64,000 nucleotides of DNA from an uncultured Burkholderiales bacterium. Its GTDB lineage: Bacteria > Pseudomonadota > Gammaproteobacteria > Burkholderiales > Burkholderiaceae_E. Every line of letters starts with the position of its first letter. Within the stretch, counting starts at the first letter, position 1. Below, piece after piece: positions 30,650 through 39,298 of this stretch. Below the pieces are notes generated by a model. It was given only the letters and a program-made list of their open reading frames with translations, was not told the DNA's origin and did no database searches. Both the position numbers and the translations under genes were made by a program. The stretch is from NCBI GenBank assembly GCA_902826305.1, contig CADEEH010000006.1, positions 1 through 64,000 of the forward strand, in the 5' to 3' direction.

Positions 30650-31918
30650 ATGTCCGAGCATTCCGATCCGCTGTCCGCGTCGCTGCGTCGCCGCCAGCTC
30701 CTGCAGGCGGCCGCCGCCGCGGCCGCCGCCGTGCCGATGGCGGGCCTGCCGCGCTGGGCGGTCGCGCAGCAGTTCCCGACCGCGAAGGTCAACACGACGA
30801 AACTCGCGATCACCGACACCGAGGTCACCGTCGGACAGCTCCATTCGGCGACCGGCACGATGGCGATCAGCGAGACCGGTTCGATCCAGGCCGAGCAGCT
30901 GGCGATCGACCAGATCAACGCGATGGGCGGGGTGCTCGGCCGCAAGATCAAGGTGATCAAGGAGGACGGCGCATCGGACTGGCCGACGTTCGCCGAGAAG
31001 AGCAAGAAGCTGCTGGTCAACGACCGGGTCGCGGCCGTCTTCGGCTGCTGGACCAGTGCATCGCGCAAGGCGGTGCTGCCGATCTTCGAGAAGGAGAACG
31101 GCATGTTGTACTACCCCACGTTCTACGAGGGGCTCGAGCAGAGCAAGAACGTCATCTACACCGGCCAGGAGGCGACCCAGCAGATCCTGTGGGGCCTGGA
31201 CTGGGCCGCCAAGGAGAAGAAGGCGAAGAACTTCTTCCTGATCGGCTCGGACTACATCTGGCCGCGCACCAGCAACAAGATCGCGCGCAAGCACATCGAG
31301 AACGCGCTCTCGGGCAAGGTCGTCGGCGAGGAGTACTACCCGCTCGGCCATACCAACTTCAACTCGCTGATCAACAAGATCAAGGTCGCCAAGCCCGACT
31401 GCGTGTACGCGATCGTCGTCGGCGGCTCGAACGTGGCCTTCTACAAGCAGCTCAAGGCGGCGGGCATCACCTCCGAGAAGCAGTTCCTGCTGACGATCTC
31501 GGTGACCGAGGACGAGCTGCTCGGCATCGGCGGCGAGAACGCCAACGGCTTCTACGCCTGCATGAAGTACTTCCAGTCACTCGCCAACGCGAACAACAAG
31601 AAGTTCGTCGACGCCTTCAAGGCCAAGTGGGGGGCCAACTCGGTGATCGGCGACGTGACACAGGCGGCGTATCTGGGGCCGTGGCTGTGGAAACTCACCG
31701 TCGAGAAGGCCGGCAGCTTCGACATCGACGCGGTCGCCGCGGCCTCCGCCGGCGTCGAATACAAGGAGGCGCCCGAGGGCTACGTGAAGGTCCACGCCAA
31801 CCACCACCTGTGGAGCAAGGCGCGCATCGGCCAGATCCAGACCGACGGCCAGTTCAAGCTGATCGCGGAGTCGCCGAGCCTGATCGAGCCCGATCCGTTC
31901 CCCAAGGGCTACCAGTGA
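30650..31918 (+). CDS. urtA: UrtA, urea/amide ABC transporter substrate-binding protein
   Basis: A 422-residue periplasmic binding protein of the UrtA family. A twin-arginine-type signal is present (SLRRRQLLQAAAAAAAAVPM). Typical UrtA motifs follow: VTVGQLHSATGTMAISE, DGASDWPTFAEKSKKLL, FGCWTSASRKAVLPIFE and NGMLYYPTFYEGLEQS. The start ATG 30650 has GAGGAG in the right place. First gene of urtABCDE. Ligand is urea or a short-chain amide; the fmdA gene downstream makes amides such as formamide or acetamide possible. Confidence 0.93.
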   Translation: MSEHSDPLSASLRRRQLLQAAAAAAAAVPMAGLPRWAVAQQFPTAKVNTTKLAITDTEVTVGQLHSATGTMAISETGSIQAEQLAIDQINAMGGVLGRKIKVIKEDGASDWPTFAEKSKKLLVNDRVAAVFGCWTSASRKAVLPIFEKENGMLYYPTFYEGLEQSKNVIYTGQEATQQILWGLDWAAKEKKAKNFFLIGSDYIWPRTSNKIARKHIENALSGKVVGEEYYPLGHTNFNSLINKIKVAKPDCVYAIVVGGSNVAFYKQLKAAGITSEKQFLLTISVTEDELLGIGGENANGFYACMKYFQSLANANNKKFVDAFKAKWGANSVIGDVTQAAYLGPWLWKLTVEKAGSFDIDAVAAASAGVEYKEAPEGYVKVHANHHLWSKARIGQIQTDGQFKLIAESPSLIEPDPFPKGYQ

Positions 31919-31958
31919 ACGACGAGTAGCCGACGCGACGGGACCGAGGGAGGACACG

Positions 31959-32873
31959 ATGGGATTGTCGGAGATGTGGAACATCGGGCTGATGCAGGGC
32001 TTCGCCGGCCTCAGCCTGTTCTCCGTGCTGCTGCTGATGAGCCTGGGCCTGGCGATCATCTTCGGCCAGATGGGTGTCATCAACATGGCCCACGGCGAGT
32101 TCATGACGATCGGCGCCTATTCGGTCTTCCTCGGCTCGACGCTGACCGAGAAGTACGCACCCGGCTTCATGGGCGCGTACTTCCCGTTCGCGATCCTGGT
32201 CGCGTTCGTGCTCGCGTTCATCGCCGGCTGGCTCGCCGAGTGGGCGCTGATCCGGCACCTGTACAAGCGGCCGCTGGACACGCTGCTGGCGACCTTCGGC
32301 CTGTCGCTGGCGATGCAGCAGGCGTTCCGCTCGGGCATCGGACCCAAGGAGGTCAGCCCGACGCTCCCCGACTGGCTGATGGGATCGTGGACACCGCAGG
32401 AAGGCCTCGACATCCCGATCAACGGTCTCTTCGTGCTGGCACTGACCGCGCTGGTCACCGGCATCGTGATGCTGGCGTTGTACCGCAGCCGCTGGGGGCT
32501 GCGGGTGCGGGCCACCGTCAGCAACCGGCCGATGGCCAACGCGGCCGGCATCGACACCCGTCGCACCGACCGGCTGACCTTCGCGATCGGCTGCGGCATC
32601 GCCGGCATCGCCGGCGCGGCCTTCACCACGATCGGTTCGACCGGTCCGACCTCGGGGTCGCTGTACATCGTCGACGCGTTCCTGGTGGTCACCTTCGGCG
32701 GCGCGGCCAGCCTGCTCGGCACGGTCGCCTCGGCGTTCGGCATCGCGCAGACGCAGTCGATCGGCGAGTTCTTCATGACCGGCTCGATGGCCAAGGTGAT
32801 GACGCTGGCGGTGATCGTGCTGATCCTGCTCGCGCGACCCCAGGGCCTGTTCGCCACCAAGGTCCGCCGATGA
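31959..32873 (+). CDS. urtB: UrtB, ABC transporter permease
   Basis: A 304-residue inner-membrane permease of the LivH/UrtB family with about eight helices. Motifs include SVLLLMSLGLAIIFGQMGVI, NMAHGEFMTIGAYSVFL and the coupling-loop region RSRWGLRVRATVSNRPMANA. GGAGGA precedes the ATG. It lies 40 bp after urtA. Confidence 0.93.
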   Translation: MGLSEMWNIGLMQGFAGLSLFSVLLLMSLGLAIIFGQMGVINMAHGEFMTIGAYSVFLGSTLTEKYAPGFMGAYFPFAILVAFVLAFIAGWLAEWALIRHLYKRPLDTLLATFGLSLAMQQAFRSGIGPKEVSPTLPDWLMGSWTPQEGLDIPINGLFVLALTALVTGIVMLALYRSRWGLRVRATVSNRPMANAAGIDTRRTDRLTFAIGCGIAGIAGAAFTTIGSTGPTSGSLYIVDAFLVVTFGGAASLLGTVASAFGIAQTQSIGEFFMTGSMAKVMTLAVIVLILLARPQGLFATKVRR

Positions 32874-32895
32874 AACACCTCCGGAGTCCTGCTTC

Positions 32896-34173
32896 ATGCT
32901 GAACCTGCCCCGAATGCTGCGCCAGCCGGGTGTCCCCGGCATCGCGCTGCTCGCCGTGCTGCTGCTGGTGGTCTTCCCGGTCGCGCTCGATGTCTTCCGC
33001 CTGAACCTGATCGGCAAGTACCTGGCGTACGCGTTCGTCGCGGTCGGGCTGGTGATCGTCTGGGGATGGGGCGGTGTGCTGAGCCTGGGCCAGGGGGTGT
33101 TCTTCGGCCTGGGCGGTTATGCGATGGCGATGTTCCTGAAGCTCGAGGCGAGTGACCCGGTCAGCACGAAGATCCAGTCGACGCCGGGCATCCCGGACTT
33201 CATGGACTGGAACCAGATCACCGCGCTGCCGCTGTTCTGGGAGCCGTTCAAGAGCCTGCCGTTCGCGCTGGCCGCGGTCGTGCTGCTGCCGGTCGGCCTC
33301 GCCTTCGTGCTCAGCCTGGCGATGTTCAAGCGCCGGGTCGGCGGCGTCTACTTCGCGATCATCACGCAGGCGGTCGCGCTGATCCTGACCGTGCTGATCA
33401 TCGGCCAGCAGGGTTACACCGGGGGCGTCAACGGGATCACCGACCTGAAGACGATGCTGGGCTGGGACATCCGCACCGACGCGGCCCGGGTCGGGCTGTA
33501 CTACGCCTGCTCGCTGCTGCTGCTGGCGCTGATCGTCGGCTGCACCTGGATCCAGCGCAGCAAGTTCGGCACGCTGCTGCTGGCGATGCGCGACAAGGAG
33601 GACCGGGTCCGCTTCTCCGGCTACGACGTCGCGATGTTCAAGGTCGCCGCGTTCTGCCTGGCCGCCGCGCTGGCCGGCATCGGCGGGGCGATGTTCACGC
33701 TGCAGGTCGGCTTCATGTCGCCGTCCTTCGTCGGCATCGTGCCGTCGATCGAGATGGTGATCTTCGCCGCCGTCGGCGGGCGCATGAGCCTGGTCGGCGC
33801 GGTGATCGGCACGCTGCTGGTCAACGCCGGCAAGACCTTCTTCTCGGAGAGTTTCCCGGAGCTCTGGCTGTTCCTGATGGCGGCGCTGTTCATCGGCGTG
33901 ACGATGGTGTTCCCCAACGGACTGGCCGGGCTGATCGACAGCCACGTCAGGCCGTGGTGGGCCCGGCGCATGCGCCCGACCGGGGTGGCCGGCACCGCCG
34001 CGGGTGCCTCGACCGTCACCGTGACGACGGCCGCTTCGGCCGCGAGCGCCGCGACCGTGCCGAACGAGATCACGCCCGCCGCGCGCGCGGCCACGGCAGG
34101 CCCGATCACGTCGACCCCGAAGCCCGACGAGCCGCCCGGCCTGGCGCCGGTGCCCAGCGGCTCGAACGCCTGA
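32896..34173 (+). CDS. urtC: UrtC, ABC transporter permease with long C-terminal tail
   Basis: A 425-residue permease of the LivM/UrtC family, with helices and the motifs VWGWGGVLSLGQGVFFGLGG and the coupling region MRDKEDRVRFSGYDVAMFKV. UrtC proteins are often about 370-380 residues; this one ends in about 60 extra residues of Ala/Thr/Pro-rich low-complexity sequence (TAAGASTVTVTTAASAASAA, TPKPDEPPGLAPVPSGSNA). Starts 22 bp after urtB. Confidence 0.92.
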   Translation: MLNLPRMLRQPGVPGIALLAVLLLVVFPVALDVFRLNLIGKYLAYAFVAVGLVIVWGWGGVLSLGQGVFFGLGGYAMAMFLKLEASDPVSTKIQSTPGIPDFMDWNQITALPLFWEPFKSLPFALAAVVLLPVGLAFVLSLAMFKRRVGGVYFAIITQAVALILTVLIIGQQGYTGGVNGITDLKTMLGWDIRTDAARVGLYYACSLLLLALIVGCTWIQRSKFGTLLLAMRDKEDRVRFSGYDVAMFKVAAFCLAAALAGIGGAMFTLQVGFMSPSFVGIVPSIEMVIFAAVGGRMSLVGAVIGTLLVNAGKTFFSESFPELWLFLMAALFIGVTMVFPNGLAGLIDSHVRPWWARRMRPTGVAGTAAGASTVTVTTAASAASAATVPNEITPAARAATAGPITSTPKPDEPPGLAPVPSGSNA

Positions 34174-34183
34174 GGAGCCGAGG

Positions 34184-34927
34184 ATGGCCCATACCGACTT
34201 CGCGCTGACCGTCGAGGACCTGACCGTCTCGTTCGACGGCTTCAAGGCGATCGACGCGCTGAACCTGTACATCGAACGCAACGAGCTGCGCGTGATCATC
34301 GGCCCCAACGGCGCCGGCAAGACGACGCTGCTGGACCTGATCTGCGGCCGTACCGCGGCCGACGCCGGTCGCATCCGTTTCAACGACGAGGAACTGACGA
34401 AGCTTCCCGAGTACACACGCGTCCGGCGCGGCATCGGCCGCAAGTTCCAGACCCCGTCGATCTACGAGAACCTGACGGTGTTCCAGAACCTGGAGGTGTC
34501 GTTCCCGAAGGGCCGCTCGGTGCTCGGTGCGCTGTTCTTCAAGTGCACCGACGAGGTCCGCACACGCGTGAGGACGGTCGCCGACGAGATCGGCCTGGGT
34601 GACCGGCTGGACACCGAGGCCGGACTGCTCAGCCACGGCGAGAAGCAGTGGCTGGAGATCGGGATGCTGCTGATGCAGGAGCCGGAGCTGATGATGCTCG
34701 ACGAACCGATCGCCGGCATGAGCACGCGTGAACGCGAGCTGACCGCGGCGCTGCTCAAGCGGATCTGCCGCAACCGCGCGGTGATCGTGATCGAACACGA
34801 CATGGACTTCGTCGAGCGGATCGCCCACAAGGTCACCGTGATGCACCAGGGGAAGATCCTGGCCGAAGGCCCGATGGAAAAGGTCAAGAACGACCCGAAG
34901 GTGATCGATGTCTACCTCGGCCATTGA
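34184..34927 (+). CDS. urtD: UrtD, ABC transporter ATP-binding protein
   Basis: A 247-residue ABC ATPase (LivG-like). Walker A GPNGAGKTT, signature LLSHGEKQWLEIGMLL and Walker B LMMLDEPIAGMS are present; LSHGE replaces the usual LSGGE, a known feature of UrtD. It starts 10 bp after urtC, and its last codons are adjacent to the urtE ribosome-binding site. Confidence 0.93.
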   Translation: MAHTDFALTVEDLTVSFDGFKAIDALNLYIERNELRVIIGPNGAGKTTLLDLICGRTAADAGRIRFNDEELTKLPEYTRVRRGIGRKFQTPSIYENLTVFQNLEVSFPKGRSVLGALFFKCTDEVRTRVRTVADEIGLGDRLDTEAGLLSHGEKQWLEIGMLLMQEPELMMLDEPIAGMSTRERELTAALLKRICRNRAVIVIEHDMDFVERIAHKVTVMHQGKILAEGPMEKVKNDPKVIDVYLGH

Positions 34928-34940
34928 AGGAGCCGCCCCG

Positions 34941-35630
34941 ATGCTCGGTGTCGACGACCTGTTCGTCTGTTACGGCCAGAGCCAGGTGCTGCACGGCATC
35001 TCGTTCACCGCCGGTGCGCGCGAGAGCATCGCGATCATGGGCCGCAACGGCATGGGCAAGACCACGCTGTTCAAGAGCCTGATCGGCCTGCTGCCCGCGC
35101 GCCAGGGCGCGGTGACCGTGGCCGGTCGCGACGTGACCCGCGACGAGGCGCATCGCCGTGTCGCCTCGGGCCTCGCGTACGTGCCGCAGGGCCGGATGAT
35201 CTTCCCGACGCTGACCGTCGAGGAGAACATCCGCACCGGCATGGAGAACGCGAAGTCCGAGCGCATCCCCGACGACATCTATGCCCTGTTCCCGGTGCTG
35301 TTCGAGATGCGCCGGCGCAAGGGCGGCAACCTGTCCGGCGGCCAGCAGCAGCAGCTCGCGATCGCCCGCGCGCTGGTCAGCGACCCGAAGGTGCTGCTGC
35401 TCGACGAACCGACCGAAGGCATCCAGCCGTCGATCATCAAGGACATCGCGAAGGCGCTGAACGAGATCCGCAAGCTGCGCGAGATCACGATCGTCGTCTC
35501 CGAACAGGTGCTCAGTTTCGCGATGGATGTCGCCGACCGGCTGTTCGTCATCGAGGGCGGACGGCTGGTGCACGAGACCGCGCGCGCCGACACCGACGTC
35601 ACGCGGATCAAGCAGTACCTGTCGGTGTGA
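34941..35630 (+). CDS. urtE: UrtE, ABC transporter ATP-binding protein
   Basis: A 229-residue ABC ATPase (LivF-like) with Walker A GRNGMGKTT, signature NLSGGQQQQLAIARAL and Walker B VLLLDEPTEGIQP. An earlier in-frame ATG at 34908 overlaps urtD, but ATG 34941 has an ideal AAGGAG eight bases upstream, so it is chosen. It completes a urtABCDE operon. Confidence 0.93.
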   Translation: MLGVDDLFVCYGQSQVLHGISFTAGARESIAIMGRNGMGKTTLFKSLIGLLPARQGAVTVAGRDVTRDEAHRRVASGLAYVPQGRMIFPTLTVEENIRTGMENAKSERIPDDIYALFPVLFEMRRRKGGNLSGGQQQQLAIARALVSDPKVLLLDEPTEGIQPSIIKDIAKALNEIRKLREITIVVSEQVLSFAMDVADRLFVIEGGRLVHETARADTDVTRIKQYLSV

Positions 35631-35692
35631 ACGGCCGCGGCCGATCGAGACGCCCTGCCCTTTCTCCCATTCCAACACGCAGGAGGTGAACC

Positions 35693-36922
35693 ATGCCCGA
35701 GACCCTGGTCAAAGTGGACCTGAAACAGTCGCCGTACGACAACGAGAAGATCCACAACCGCTGGCATCCGGACGTGCCGATGGCCTGCTGGGTCAAGCCC
35801 GGCGACGAGTTCGTGCTCGAGACCTACGACTGGACCGGCGGCTACATCCAGAACAACAACAGCGCCGACGATGTCCGCGACGTCGACCTGACGACGGTGC
35901 ATTTCCTGTCCGGCCCGGTCGGTGTCAAGGGCGCCGAGCCCGGTGACCTGCTGGTGGTCGACCTGCTCGACGTCGGCGCCAAGCCCGACAGCCTGTGGGG
36001 ATTCAACGGCTTCTTCAGCAAGAAGAACGGTGGCGGCTTCCTGACCGACCACTTCCCGCTGGCGCAGAAATCGATCTGGGATTTCCACGGCCTGTACACG
36101 ACCAGCCGGCACGTGCCCAATGTCCGCTTCGCCGGCCTGATCCATCCGGGCCTGATCGGCTGCCTGCCCGACCAGAAGATGCTCGAGATGTGGAACAAGC
36201 GCGAAGTCGACTTCATCGCGACCAACCCGACCCGCTCGCCGCCGCTGGCCAACCCGCCGTTCGCGAAGACCGCCCATGCCGGCGCGGCCACCGGCGAGGC
36301 GAAGACAAAAGTCGCCGCCGAAGGTGCACGCACGGTGCCGCCGCGCGAACACGGCGGCAACTGCGACATCAAGGACCTGTCGCGCGGCTCGAAGATCTAC
36401 TTTCCGGTCTACGTCGACGGCGCCGGCCTGTCGGTCGGTGACCTGCACTTCAGCCAGGGCGACGGCGAGATCACGTTCTGCGGCGCGATCGAGATGGCCG
36501 GCTGGGTGCACATGAAGGTCGAGCTGATCAAGGGCGGCATGGCCAAGTACGGGATCAGGAACCCGATCTTCAAGCCGAGCCCGATCACACCCACCTACAA
36601 CGACTGGCTGATCTTCGAGGGCATCTCGGTCGACGAGTACGGCCAGCAGCACTACCTGGACGTCCATGTCGCCTACCGGCAGGCCTGCCTGAACGCGATC
36701 GAATACCTGACCAAGTTCGGCTACTCGAAAGCGCAGGCGTACGCGATCCTCGGCACCGCGCCGGTCCAGGGCCACATCAGCGGCGTCGTCGACATCCCGA
36801 ACGCCTGTGCGACCCTGTGGCTGCCGACGCAGATCTTCGACTTCGACGTGCGGCCCAACGCGAACGGCCCGGTCAAGGCGGTCACGCCGGGCATCGAAGT
36901 GCCGCTGTCACCGGATGTCTGA
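35693..36922 (+). CDS. fmdA: Formamidase
   Basis: A 409-residue FmdA/AmdA-type formamidase that hydrolyses formamide to formate and ammonia in the cytoplasm. The family signature segments are present: TLVKVDLKQSPYDNEKIHNR, WHPDVPMACWVKPGDEFVLE, DWTGGYIQNNNSADDVRDVD and the C-terminal VQGHISGVVDIPNACATLWL. Length fits the family (about 405). A strong AGGAGGTGAACC precedes ATG 35693. Gene order urtABCDE-fmdA-fmdB links import of amide-type substrates with their hydrolysis. Confidence 0.95.
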   Translation: MPETLVKVDLKQSPYDNEKIHNRWHPDVPMACWVKPGDEFVLETYDWTGGYIQNNNSADDVRDVDLTTVHFLSGPVGVKGAEPGDLLVVDLLDVGAKPDSLWGFNGFFSKKNGGGFLTDHFPLAQKSIWDFHGLYTTSRHVPNVRFAGLIHPGLIGCLPDQKMLEMWNKREVDFIATNPTRSPPLANPPFAKTAHAGAATGEAKTKVAAEGARTVPPREHGGNCDIKDLSRGSKIYFPVYVDGAGLSVGDLHFSQGDGEITFCGAIEMAGWVHMKVELIKGGMAKYGIRNPIFKPSPITPTYNDWLIFEGISVDEYGQQHYLDVHVAYRQACLNAIEYLTKFGYSKAQAYAILGTAPVQGHISGVVDIPNACATLWLPTQIFDFDVRPNANGPVKAVTPGIEVPLSPDV

Positions 36923-36934
36923 CGAGGAACACCG

Positions 36935-37276
36935 ATGCCGACCTACGACTACGACTGCCCGCGCTGCGGCGGCTTCGCGCTGCTGCAGCCGCTGGCGGCG
37001 CGCAACGATCCGACCGACTGTCCGGACTGCGGGACGGCAAGTGCCCGCGTGGTGGCGTGTGCACCTCACCTGGCCGCGCTCGGCCCCGATACGCGGCGCG
37101 CGCTGGAGATCAACGAACGTGCACGACACGAGCCGCGCAGTTCGGGGGAATACGTGCGCATGCGGCATCCGGCGGGTTGCGGATGCTGCTCGCCCGGACG
37201 GCGCGGCGCGACGGTGACGGCAGCGAACGGCGCCAAGGCGTTTCCGACGAAACGGCCGTGGATGATCAGCCATTGA
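36935..37276 (+). CDS. fmdB: FmdB-type zinc-ribbon protein
   Basis: A 113-residue protein with an N-terminal zinc ribbon (YDYDCPRCGGF, then DCPDCG) characteristic of FmdB regulators, and a second cysteine cluster (GCGCC) near residue 84. The family is associated with formamidase expression in Methylophilus. It lies 12 bp after fmdA, last gene of the operon. Confidence 0.85.
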   Translation: MPTYDYDCPRCGGFALLQPLAARNDPTDCPDCGTASARVVACAPHLAALGPDTRRALEINERARHEPRSSGEYVRMRHPAGCGCCSPGRRGATVTAANGAKAFPTKRPWMISH

Positions 37277-37286
37277 GGTGACCGGT

Positions 37287-37310
37287 CCCGGGCCGGATCA
37301 CCCGCCCGGG
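37287..37310. terminator. Stem-loop between convergent fmdB and GFA genes
   Basis: CCCGGGC (37287-37293) and GCCCGGG (37304-37310) form a perfect 7-bp stem with a 10-base loop between the two convergent stops. It may end transcription of either gene; no T-tract is present. Confidence 0.4.
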
Positions 37311-37739
37311 TCATGTCGGCGTCGGCGGCGGCCCGGCAGGAGCGGGCTGCCGCTCGACATGCTCCAGGTCCGGATCCATACACGCCCACGCCGGCGCACT
37401 CGCGGTCCAGATGTTCACCGACGGCCGGATCGACGACGGGTCGTCCAGCGTGCCCAGACGCAGCACCATCAGCTGCGGACGCGCCGACGACACGGCGAAC
37501 AGATGGCAGCCGCAGTCCGGACAGAAGCGGCGGCGCAGTTCGTTGCCGCTGTCGGCGATCTTCCTGAACTCGGCCAGCCGGCCTTCGATCGACACCGCCG
37601 ACGCCGGAAAGATCGCGTTGACCGTGCCGTTGCCGGCGATGTGCTGGCAGTCGCGGCACCAGCAGACCCGCGAGGTGACCGGGTCCCCAGTCACCCGGAA
37701 GGTGACCTGACCACAAAGGCAGCGTCCGGTACGTTCCAT
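37311..37739 (-). CDS. GFA-family (CENP-V-like) zinc protein
   Basis: A 142-residue protein of the glutathione-dependent formaldehyde-activating enzyme (GFA) family. Zinc ligands are in CLCGQVTF, CWCRDCQHIAG and FCPDCGCHLF. Many family members have uncertain reactions. ATG 37739 has GGAGG upstream; two earlier in-frame ATGs lack one. Convergent with fmdB. Confidence 0.85.
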   Translation of the reverse strand: MERTGRCLCGQVTFRVTGDPVTSRVCWCRDCQHIAGNGTVNAIFPASAVSIEGRLAEFRKIADSGNELRRRFCPDCGCHLFAVSSARPQLMVLRLGTLDDPSSIRPSVNIWTASAPAWACMDPDLEHVERQPAPAGPPPTPT

Positions 37740-37791
37740 CGGTGTTCCTCCCATCAGCGGGCCCGGCATCCGGTCGCGCGGGCTCGTGTCC

Positions 37792-38757
37792 TCAACCCTC
37801 GAGCCGCCGTGCCGGCACCGCCGCCTTCGCCGACCAGGCCGGCCCGGCGAGGTCCGCCGCTGCCAGGCCGCGATTCACGTCGAGCCCGGTCATCCACCAT
37901 CGGTGCGCCGGGAGCATCGGCAGCGGCGTGCGGATCCGTTCGAAGAAGCGGGTCGGCCACTTCACACCAGCGATCTCGCGATGGCCGGAGAAATCGACCT
38001 CGACGACGGCACCCTTCGTGCTGTCGAGTGCCTCGATCGTGAAACGCACCCGCGACAGCAGGCCGCTGGTCTCGTCGATCCAAAGCGCGAAGCGATCCTC
38101 GCCGGCCCAGCCCAGGCCCGGCGTGAGACTCGTCAGCACGATCGTGTGCCTGCGCCCGTCGAGCTGATCGCTGCCGCCGTACGCCATCACCGCCGAACGT
38201 TCGGCGAAGAAGAACGGACCGCAGAGGAACATCCGGTAGGCGTCGACGACCAGCGACGAGGCGGCGATCCGTTCAGCATCCGCCGTCGTGTTGCCGGTCG
38301 CGTTGTTGTTGTACCAGACCGTGGTCGAGCGGCCGTCGCGACGAACGAACTTCCGTCCGCCCGGGCCGGTGTGAAGCTGCGACATCACCGGCTGTCCGGT
38401 CAGCAGCCGCTCCTCGGAGCTGCGGCGGAACTGCTCGTCGACCAGCACCGGCTGCACACGCCTGACGATCGAATACCACTCGCCGTCGTAGGCGACGCTG
38501 ACGTCGGTGATCCGGCGCCAGGCGTCAAGGCCATGGGCCCGCAGGCAGCGGTCGAACCCGGCGCGTGCGTCGGTATCACCAGCGGTGGTGTCGATCGACG
38601 GCAGGCCGACACAGGCGGCGAGACCGGCCGGCGCGGCGAGGATCAACGTGCGGCGGGCGGCATCGACGGTTCCGGCTTCCGATCGTCGAGCGATCGGCGT
38701 TGCGTCGGTTGTCGACGCCCGCGGACGGAACGAGGGCACGATGGGGCTTCGGCTCAT
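37792..38757 (-). CDS. Putative lipoprotein, unknown function
   Basis: A 321-residue protein with a lipobox (AGLAAC, Cys49) after a long N-terminal extension (MSRSPIVPSFRPRASTTDAT) that contains an arginine pair before the hydrophobic part (AARRTLILAAPAG), suggesting export by Tat or a wrongly set start. The mature domain has a beta-sheet-like pattern (VVEVDFSGHREIAGVKWPTR) reminiscent of periplasmic lipid-binding folds. Its ATG overlaps the SnoaL-like gene's stop by four bases, so the pair is probably one operon. Confidence 0.6.
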   Translation of the reverse strand: MSRSPIVPSFRPRASTTDATPIARRSEAGTVDAARRTLILAAPAGLAACVGLPSIDTTAGDTDARAGFDRCLRAHGLDAWRRITDVSVAYDGEWYSIVRRVQPVLVDEQFRRSSEERLLTGQPVMSQLHTGPGGRKFVRRDGRSTTVWYNNNATGNTTADAERIAASSLVVDAYRMFLCGPFFFAERSAVMAYGGSDQLDGRRHTIVLTSLTPGLGWAGEDRFALWIDETSGLLSRVRFTIEALDSTKGAVVEVDFSGHREIAGVKWPTRFFERIRTPLPMLPAHRWWMTGLDVNRGLAAADLAGPAWSAKAAVPARRLEG

Positions 38758-39152
38758 CGCGGTTTCATCGCTTCCAGCATCGCCGCCATCTTCTGGTGGA
38801 TCAGCTGGATCGCCTTGAGCGGGCGGATCATCACCTTGAATTCGATGATCCGGCCTTCTTCATTCCATCGGATCAGGTCGACCCCGTTGACGAAGGTACC
38901 GTCGATCGTGGTCTCGAACTCCAGCGCCGCGTCGTTCGGTCCGATGATCTCACGCACGTAGCGGAACGACGGATTGAAGAAGACCTGGAAGGCCGCGCCC
39001 AGGTACGCCATCACCAGTGCCTTGCCCGCCTGCGGCGCATGGACAACCGGAGAGACGAACACCGCGTCGTCGGCCAGCAGGGTGTCGAGTTCCGCAGGCG
39101 CGTGCCGGACGACGATGCCGTGCCATCGGGCGATCGGATGCGAGGCGTTCAT
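38754..39152 (-). CDS. SnoaL-like / NTF2-fold protein
   Basis: A 132-residue protein of the nuclear transport factor 2 superfamily. The cone-shaped fold pattern is visible (ARWHGIVVRHAPAELDTLLA, LEFETTIDGTFVNGVDLIRW, GRIIEFKVMIRPLKAIQ). Many members are isomerases or binding proteins; this one is not assigned. ATG 39152 (MNASHPIARWH) is chosen over an upstream frame extension. Confidence 0.8.
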   Translation of the reverse strand: MNASHPIARWHGIVVRHAPAELDTLLADDAVFVSPVVHAPQAGKALVMAYLGAAFQVFFNPSFRYVREIIGPNDAALEFETTIDGTFVNGVDLIRWNEEGRIIEFKVMIRPLKAIQLIHQKMAAMLEAMKPR

Positions 39153-39298
39153 GGGGTCCACTCCGGAGCTATAAGGCGAGTCGCGCAAGGAGCCGAGTAT
39201 CGCCGGCCGCGGTGGGCGCCACAAGTCGGTGCACGGGGGCTACCGGGCGCGAAAGCCCGTGCTGCGCTATCGTTGCGGATTGTGCCCGGTCCGCCTCG

